Positions 7,234 through 10,135 of a stretch of DNA of 10,135 nt are shown here, piece after piece; positions within the stretch are counted from its first letter, which is position 1; every line of letters starts with the position of its first letter. Under the pieces are notes generated by a model that did no database searches, was not told the origin of the DNA, and saw only the letters and a program-made list of their open reading frames with translations. A program made the translations under genes and the position numbers. Source of the stretch: Actinomycetes bacterium (GTDB lineage Bacteria > Actinomycetota > Actinomycetes > Actinomycetales > Microbacteriaceae); NCBI GenBank assembly GCA_023432005.1, contig JAEYVF010000085.1, forward strand, positions 1 through 10,135, read 5' to 3'.

Positions 7234-7743
7234 ATGTCGCATCACGTGCTCTCCCTCCTCGTGGAGGACAAGCCGGGTCTGCTGACCCGCGTCGCGGGGC
7301 TCTTCGCCCGCCGCGGCTTCAACATCAACTCCCTCGCGGTCGGCCCGACCGAGATCGAGGGGCTCAGCCGCATCACGGTCGTCGTCGATGTCGAGGAGCT
7401 GCCGCTCGAGCAGGTGACGAAGCAGCTCAACAAGCTCGTCAACGTCATCAAGATCGTCGAGCTCGACCCCGATGCCTCGGTGCAGCGCGAGCACCTGCTC
7501 ATCAAGGTGCGCGTCGACAACACGACCCGCAGTCAGATCCTCGAGGCCGTGAACCTGTTCCGCGCCCGCGTCGTCGACGTGTCGCCGGACGCGCTCGTGA
7601 TCGAGGTCACGGGCGACTCGGGCAAGGTGCAGGCGCTCCTGCGCGTGCTCGAGCCGTACGGCATCCGCGAGATCGCCCAGTCGGGCCTCCTCGCGATCGG
7701 CCGCGGTGGCAAGAGCATCACCGAACGCGTCTACAAGTCCTGA
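7234..7743 (+). CDS. ilvN: Acetolactate synthase small (regulatory) subunit IlvN
   Basis: The 169-residue protein is the regulatory partner of IlvB; in this family it raises catalytic activity and gives feedback inhibition, usually by valine. The N-terminal ACT domain spans about residues 3-80, with the effector-site loop EDKPGLLTRVAGLFARRGFNI (around G15 and N30). The C-terminal domain, with REHLLIKVRVD and the ending SGLLAIGRGGKSI, is typical for the full-length bacterial form. ilvN starts four bases after the ilvB stop, and AGGAG at 7222-7226 lies inside the end of ilvB seven bases before the ATG, so the two are translated from one message, as expected for a complex. The name ilvH is used for the same family in other bacteria. 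Its stop codon is the first arm of a stem-loop. Confidence 0.97.
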   Translation: MSHHVLSLLVEDKPGLLTRVAGLFARRGFNINSLAVGPTEIEGLSRITVVVDVEELPLEQVTKQLNKLVNVIKIVELDPDASVQREHLLIKVRVDNTTRSQILEAVNLFRARVVDVSPDALVIEVTGDSGKVQALLRVLEPYGIREIAQSGLLAIGRGGKSITERVYKS

Positions 7744-7763
7744 TACCGCCGGGGGCGGCATCA
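7741..7763 (+). terminator. Stem-loop beginning in the ilvN stop codon (possible weak terminator or processing site)
   Basis: TGAT (7741-7744) pairs with ATCA (7760-7763), and CCGCC (7746-7750) pairs with GGCGG (7754-7758) around a GGG loop, with one A/C mismatch between the two helices. No T-run follows, so full termination is doubtful. It may cause partial read-through into ilvC, or protect or process the ilvBN message. Confidence 0.4.
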
Positions 7764-7800
7764 GGAGATCGAGTAGCGCGAAGCGCGTGTCGAGATCCCC
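7764..7800. repeat. Imperfect palindrome resembling a dispersed Microbacteriaceae intergenic repeat
   Basis: The element reads GATCGAGTAGCGCG (7767-7780), then AA, then GCGCGTGTCGAGATC (7783-7797). GATC at each end and GCGC arms at the centre pair, with small bulges in between. A 'TCGAGTAGCG ... CGTGTCGAGA' palindrome is, from memory, very common between genes in Leifsonia- and Microbacterium-like genomes. Only one copy is in this window, so repeat status here rests on that recollection. Confidence 0.5.
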
Positions 7801-7841
7801 AGAACGAACCGAAGAACCCCAACAAACGAAGGAAAAACCAA

Positions 7842-8867
7842 GTGGCTGAGATCTTCTACGACCAGGACGCCGACCTGTCGATCATCCAGGGCAAGAAGGT
7901 GGCGATCGTGGGCTACGGCTCGCAGGGCCACGCGCACGCCCAGAACCTCCGCGACTCGGGCGTCGAGGTCGTCATCGCGCTCAAGGAGGGCTCGAAGTCG
8001 GCCCCCAAGGCGCAGGAGGACGGTTTCGAGGTCAAGTCGGTCGCCGACGCGACCGAGTGGGCCGACCTCATCATGATCCTCGCGCCGGACCAGCACCAGC
8101 GCGGCATCTACAACGACGAGATCAAGCCCCGCCTCGCCTCCGGCAAGACGCTCGCGTTCGCGCACGGCTTCAACATCCGCTTCGGCTACATCGAGGCTCC
8201 CGAGGGCGTCGACGTCATCCTCGTCGCGCCGAAGGCCCCCGGCCACACGGTGCGCCGCGAGTACGTCGCGGGCCGCGGTATCCCGGACATCATCGCGGTC
8301 GAGGTGGACGCCTCGGGCACCGCGTGGGAGACCGCGAAGTCGTACGCGAAGGCGATCGGCGGAACGCGTGCGGGTGTCATCAAGACGACCTTCACGGAGG
8401 AGACCGAGACCGACCTGTTCGGCGAGCAGGCCGTGCTCTGCGGTGGCATGAGCCACCTCGTGCAGTACGGCTTCGAGACGCTCACCGAGGCGGGCTACCA
8501 GCCCGAGATCGCCTACTTCGAGGTGCTGCACGAGCTCAAGCTCATCGTCGACCTCATGTGGGAGGGCGGCATCGCCAAGCAGCGCTGGTCGATCTCCGAC
8601 ACGGCCGAGTACGGCGACTACGTCTCGGGCCCGCGCGTCATCGACCCGCGCGTCAAGGAGAACATGCAGGGCGTGCTCGCCGACATCCAGTCGGGTGCGT
8701 TCGCGAAGCGCTTCATCGCCGACCAGGACGCCGGCGCTCCCGAGTTCCTCGAGCTGCGCGAGAAGGAGGCGAAGCACCCCATCGAGGTGACGGGCAAGGA
8801 GCTGCGCTCGCTCTTCGCGTGGAAGCAGCAGGACTCCGACTACACCGAGGGCTCGGCCGCGCGCTGA
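7842..8867 (+). CDS. ilvC: Ketol-acid reductoisomerase IlvC (class I)
   Basis: The 341-residue protein isomerises and reduces acetolactate and acetohydroxybutyrate to dihydroxy acids, using NADPH and magnesium. The Rossmann motif GYGSQGHAHAQNL is at 24-36. KEGSKS (48-53) is in the loop that usually binds the NADPH 2'-phosphate through its serines. VAPKAPGHTVRREY is at 128-141. The metal and catalytic residues are D191 and E195 in DLFGEQ, and E227 and E231 in YFEVLHELK, followed by KLIVDLMWEGG and S252 in WSISDTAEYG. The length is that of the short class I enzyme. The start is GTG at 7842, supported by AAGGA at 7829-7833, eight bases upstream, and by the usual AEIFYDQDADLS N-terminus. The last 40 bases of the leader are A-rich and unstructured, which should favour translation. 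It is the last ilv gene and ends before a strong terminator. Confidence 0.97.
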   Translation: MAEIFYDQDADLSIIQGKKVAIVGYGSQGHAHAQNLRDSGVEVVIALKEGSKSAPKAQEDGFEVKSVADATEWADLIMILAPDQHQRGIYNDEIKPRLASGKTLAFAHGFNIRFGYIEAPEGVDVILVAPKAPGHTVRREYVAGRGIPDIIAVEVDASGTAWETAKSYAKAIGGTRAGVIKTTFTEETETDLFGEQAVLCGGMSHLVQYGFETLTEAGYQPEIAYFEVLHELKLIVDLMWEGGIAKQRWSISDTAEYGDYVSGPRVIDPRVKENMQGVLADIQSGAFAKRFIADQDAGAPEFLELREKEAKHPIEVTGKELRSLFAWKQQDSDYTEGSAAR

Positions 8868-8889
8868 TCCTCCGGGCGGAATACGCCAC

Positions 8890-8919
8890 ACGGGGCGGGA
8901 GCTGTTGCTCCCGCCCCGT
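8890..8919 (+). terminator. Strong stem-loop terminator of the ilv operon
   Basis: The arms ACGGGGCGGGAGC (8890-8902) and GCTCCCGCCCCGT (8907-8919) pair perfectly over 13 bp around a TGTT loop, 22 bases after the ilvC stop. Only a short, broken T-rich stretch (TTCGCGTTTC) follows, as is usual in high-GC actinobacteria. Position and stability make this the likely end of the ilv transcript. Confidence 0.85.
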
Positions 8920-8929
8920 TCGCGTTTCG

Positions 8930-8978
8930 CCGCCCGGGCGGGCGGCTGCTCCCGCCGATGGCGCTGGTGCTCCCGCCG
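8930..8978. repeat. Palindrome and recurring GCTCCCGCC motifs after the ilv terminator
   Basis: CCGCCCGGGCGG at 8930-8941 is a perfect 12-bp palindrome. GCTCCCGCCG then occurs at 8948-8957 and 8969-8978, 21 bases apart, and nearly the same word (GCTCCCGCCC) is the right arm of the terminator at 8907-8916. The stretch looks like low-complexity DNA grown from copies of the terminator arm. No gene is visible. Confidence 0.5.
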
Positions 8979-8992
8979 TTGGGATACCGCGT

Positions 8993-9052
8993 GGGGGCGG
9001 TCGCGGATGGGCGGTGGGTGCGGGGGGCGGTCGCGGATGGGCGGTGAGCGCG
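8993..9052. repeat. Two tandem copies of a 30-bp G-rich unit
   Basis: Positions 8993-9016 and 9023-9046 are identical over 24 bases (GGGGGCGGTCGC followed by GGATGGGCGGTG). The six bases that complete each 30-bp unit differ slightly, and a degenerate start of a third copy follows at about 9053. The array lies between the ilv terminator and the regulator gene, about 90 bases before the latter's proposed start. It may be a simple tandem duplication or a binding-site array. There are no spacers, so it is not CRISPR-like. Confidence 0.8.
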
Positions 9053-9139
9053 GGGGCTTGTGCTGACCGGCGCGCGGGGAGTTCGATGGGACATCGCCGT
9101 TCGTCCGGGCGGCGGGTCCTCGCAACCACCGACTGCACA

Positions 9140-10135
9140 GTGCCCGACCGACCCCTCCTCGAACGCGCCGCGGAGCTCGCGGCTCTCGACGTCGCGCTCC
9201 TCGCCGCGGAGTCCGGATCCACGCGCACCGTCGTGGTGCGGGGTGAACCCGGCATCGGCAAGTCGTCGCTCATCGCGGCGGCGGCCGCGCGCGCCGAGGC
9301 TCGCGGCTTCGCCGTGCGCCGGGCGACCTTCACGGTCGTGAGCCCTCAGACCTCGCACGGCCTGCTCTGGGAGCTGTTTGGCGCGGAGGCGCACGACGAC
9401 GCTGCCGCCCCCGTGTTCGAGGGCCCCGCGACACTGCTGCGCGAGGTGCTGCGCGGCGAGCGCGCCGCGGATCCGGTGGCCCTCGCGTACGCGGCCCAGT
9501 GGGCGATCAGCGAGCTCGACGAGCGCGCGCCCCTCACGCTCGTCATCGACGACCTCCAGTGGGCCGACGAGGGCAGCCGCCGGCTCCTCGCGACCGTCGC
9601 GGCGCGCCTCATCTCCGACCGCGTCCTGCTGCTCATCGCGACCCGCCCCGACCCCGCGCTCGACGCGGACCCGGCCGTCTCGGCGCTCCTCGCGGCGCCG
9701 CGCACGACGATCCTCGAGCCGGCTCCGCTCTCGCTCGCGGCGGTCGGCGTGCTCAGCGCGGGTACGGAGGCCGATCCCCGCTCCGTGCACGAGGCGAGCG
9801 GAGGTGTGCCGTTCTACGTGCGCGAGCTCATCGACCGGGGACCGGGAGCCGACCCGTCGCGCGTGCACGCCGGGCTGCGCGAGCGCCTCGCTGCTCTGCC
9901 CGCGGACGCCCGCGCGGTCGTCGAGACCGCCGCTGTCGTCGCCGAGAACATCGCGCCCTCGGTCGTCGCGGATGCGGCGGGGGTCGCCCACGCGCGCCTC
10001 GCCGAGCTGCTTCCCCAGCTCGGCGCCGCCGGTCTCGTCGAGCGTCGGGACGAGGGCCTCGTGCCGGCGCATCCCATCGTCGTCGAGGGGGTGCTCGCGC
10101 AGTTGACCCCGGAACGGCGCGCGCACCTCCACGGC
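9140..10135 (+). CDS. N-terminal part of an AAA ATPase regulator, LuxR/MalT-like (LAL) family (3' partial)
   Basis: The frame is open without a stop from 9140 to the window end (332 codons), with strong G/C third-position bias. The start, PLLERAAELAALD, resembles the opening of large ATP-binding LuxR-family (LAL) regulators. A Walker A motif, GEPGIGKS, is at residues 35-42, and Walker B, LVIDDLQWAD, follows with D137 and D138. LLLIATRPDPA fits the sensor strand, and SGGVPFYVRELID corresponds to the family's usual GGNPFYLREL. Such proteins use ATP and a C-terminal helix-turn-helix to activate transcription; that DNA-binding end would lie beyond the window, so the LuxR label is inferred. I prefer GTG 9140, because codons between the in-frame ATG at 9086 and this GTG look non-coding, with several A/T-ending codons. 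However, the ATG has GGGGAG at 9076-9081 just upstream and cannot be excluded. Whether it regulates the ilv genes is unknown. Confidence 0.85.
   Translation, partial: MPDRPLLERAAELAALDVALLAAESGSTRTVVVRGEPGIGKSSLIAAAAARAEARGFAVRRATFTVVSPQTSHGLLWELFGAEAHDDAAAPVFEGPATLLREVLRGERAADPVALAYAAQWAISELDERAPLTLVIDDLQWADEGSRRLLATVAARLISDRVLLLIATRPDPALDADPAVSALLAAPRTTILEPAPLSLAAVGVLSAGTEADPRSVHEASGGVPFYVRELIDRGPGADPSRVHAGLRERLAALPADARAVVETAAVVAENIAPSVVADAAGVAHARLAELLPQLGAAGLVERRDEGLVPAHPIVVEGVLAQLTPERRAHLHG

Noticed and set aside
5448..7235. 595-codon minus-strand open frame opposite ilvB
   Set aside because: It is the antisense shadow of ilvB, rich in Arg/Val/Asp/Leu, with no recognisable domain or ribosome binding site; the plus strand has all AHAS motifs.
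8993..9052. CRISPR-like array
   Set aside because: There are only two directly adjacent copies of a 30-bp unit, with no unique spacers and no cas genes nearby.
7761..10132. Long minus-strand open frames (7761-9125 and 8840-10132) opposite ilvC and the AAA regulator
   Set aside because: The Pro/Arg repeats in their translation come from the 30-bp DNA repeat, and the rest is antisense to plus-strand genes with clear motifs.

Overview
The window is about 70% G+C or higher, with strong G/C bias at third codon positions. The protein sequences look actinobacterial: OtsA carries the QDYQL variant of the usual HDYHL motif, ilvN follows ilvB closely, and two operons start with what look like leaderless promoters. 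An imperfect palindrome between ilvN and ilvC resembles repeats I recall from Microbacteriaceae. I therefore infer a Micrococcales actinobacterium, probably Microbacteriaceae. Genus cannot be assigned by eye.

Layout from left to right:
- 1-275: the 3' end of a membrane protein gene, probably YhgE/Pip-like, on the plus strand.
- 1198-317, minus strand: a TIM-barrel sugar phosphate isomerase/epimerase-like gene, convergent with the first gene and divergent from the next.
- 1303-3575: a two-gene trehalose operon. otsA (trehalose-6-phosphate synthase) overlaps otsB (trehalose-6-phosphate phosphatase) by a GTGA junction. Together they turn UDP-glucose and glucose-6-phosphate into trehalose.
- 3626-8867: a branched-chain amino acid block in the order ilvD, ilvB, ilvN, ilvC. 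It supplies acetohydroxyacid synthase (large and small subunits), ketol-acid reductoisomerase and dihydroxyacid dehydratase, the three enzymes shared by valine and isoleucine synthesis. It probably starts at a leaderless promoter just before ilvD. ilvC is set apart from ilvN by 98 bp holding a stem-loop and a dispersed-type palindrome. The block ends at a strong 13-bp stem-loop.
- 8868-9139: a low-complexity, G-rich intergenic region with palindromes and two tandem copies of a 30-bp unit.
- 9140 to the window end: the N-terminal part of a large AAA ATPase regulator of the LuxR/MalT-like (LAL) type, cut by the window edge.

Most of this is ordinary core metabolism, and I see no undescribed system. 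The most unusual signal is an abrupt change in codon usage inside ilvD. From about 5057 to its stop, roughly a third of codons end in A or T, against about 5% before, although the protein stays canonical. This suggests homologous replacement of the ilvD 3' end (possibly reaching the start of ilvB), or an assembly join. Other points worth checking are the identical -10-to-ATG geometry of otsA and ilvD, the ilvN-ilvC palindromes, and the tandem repeat upstream of the regulator.
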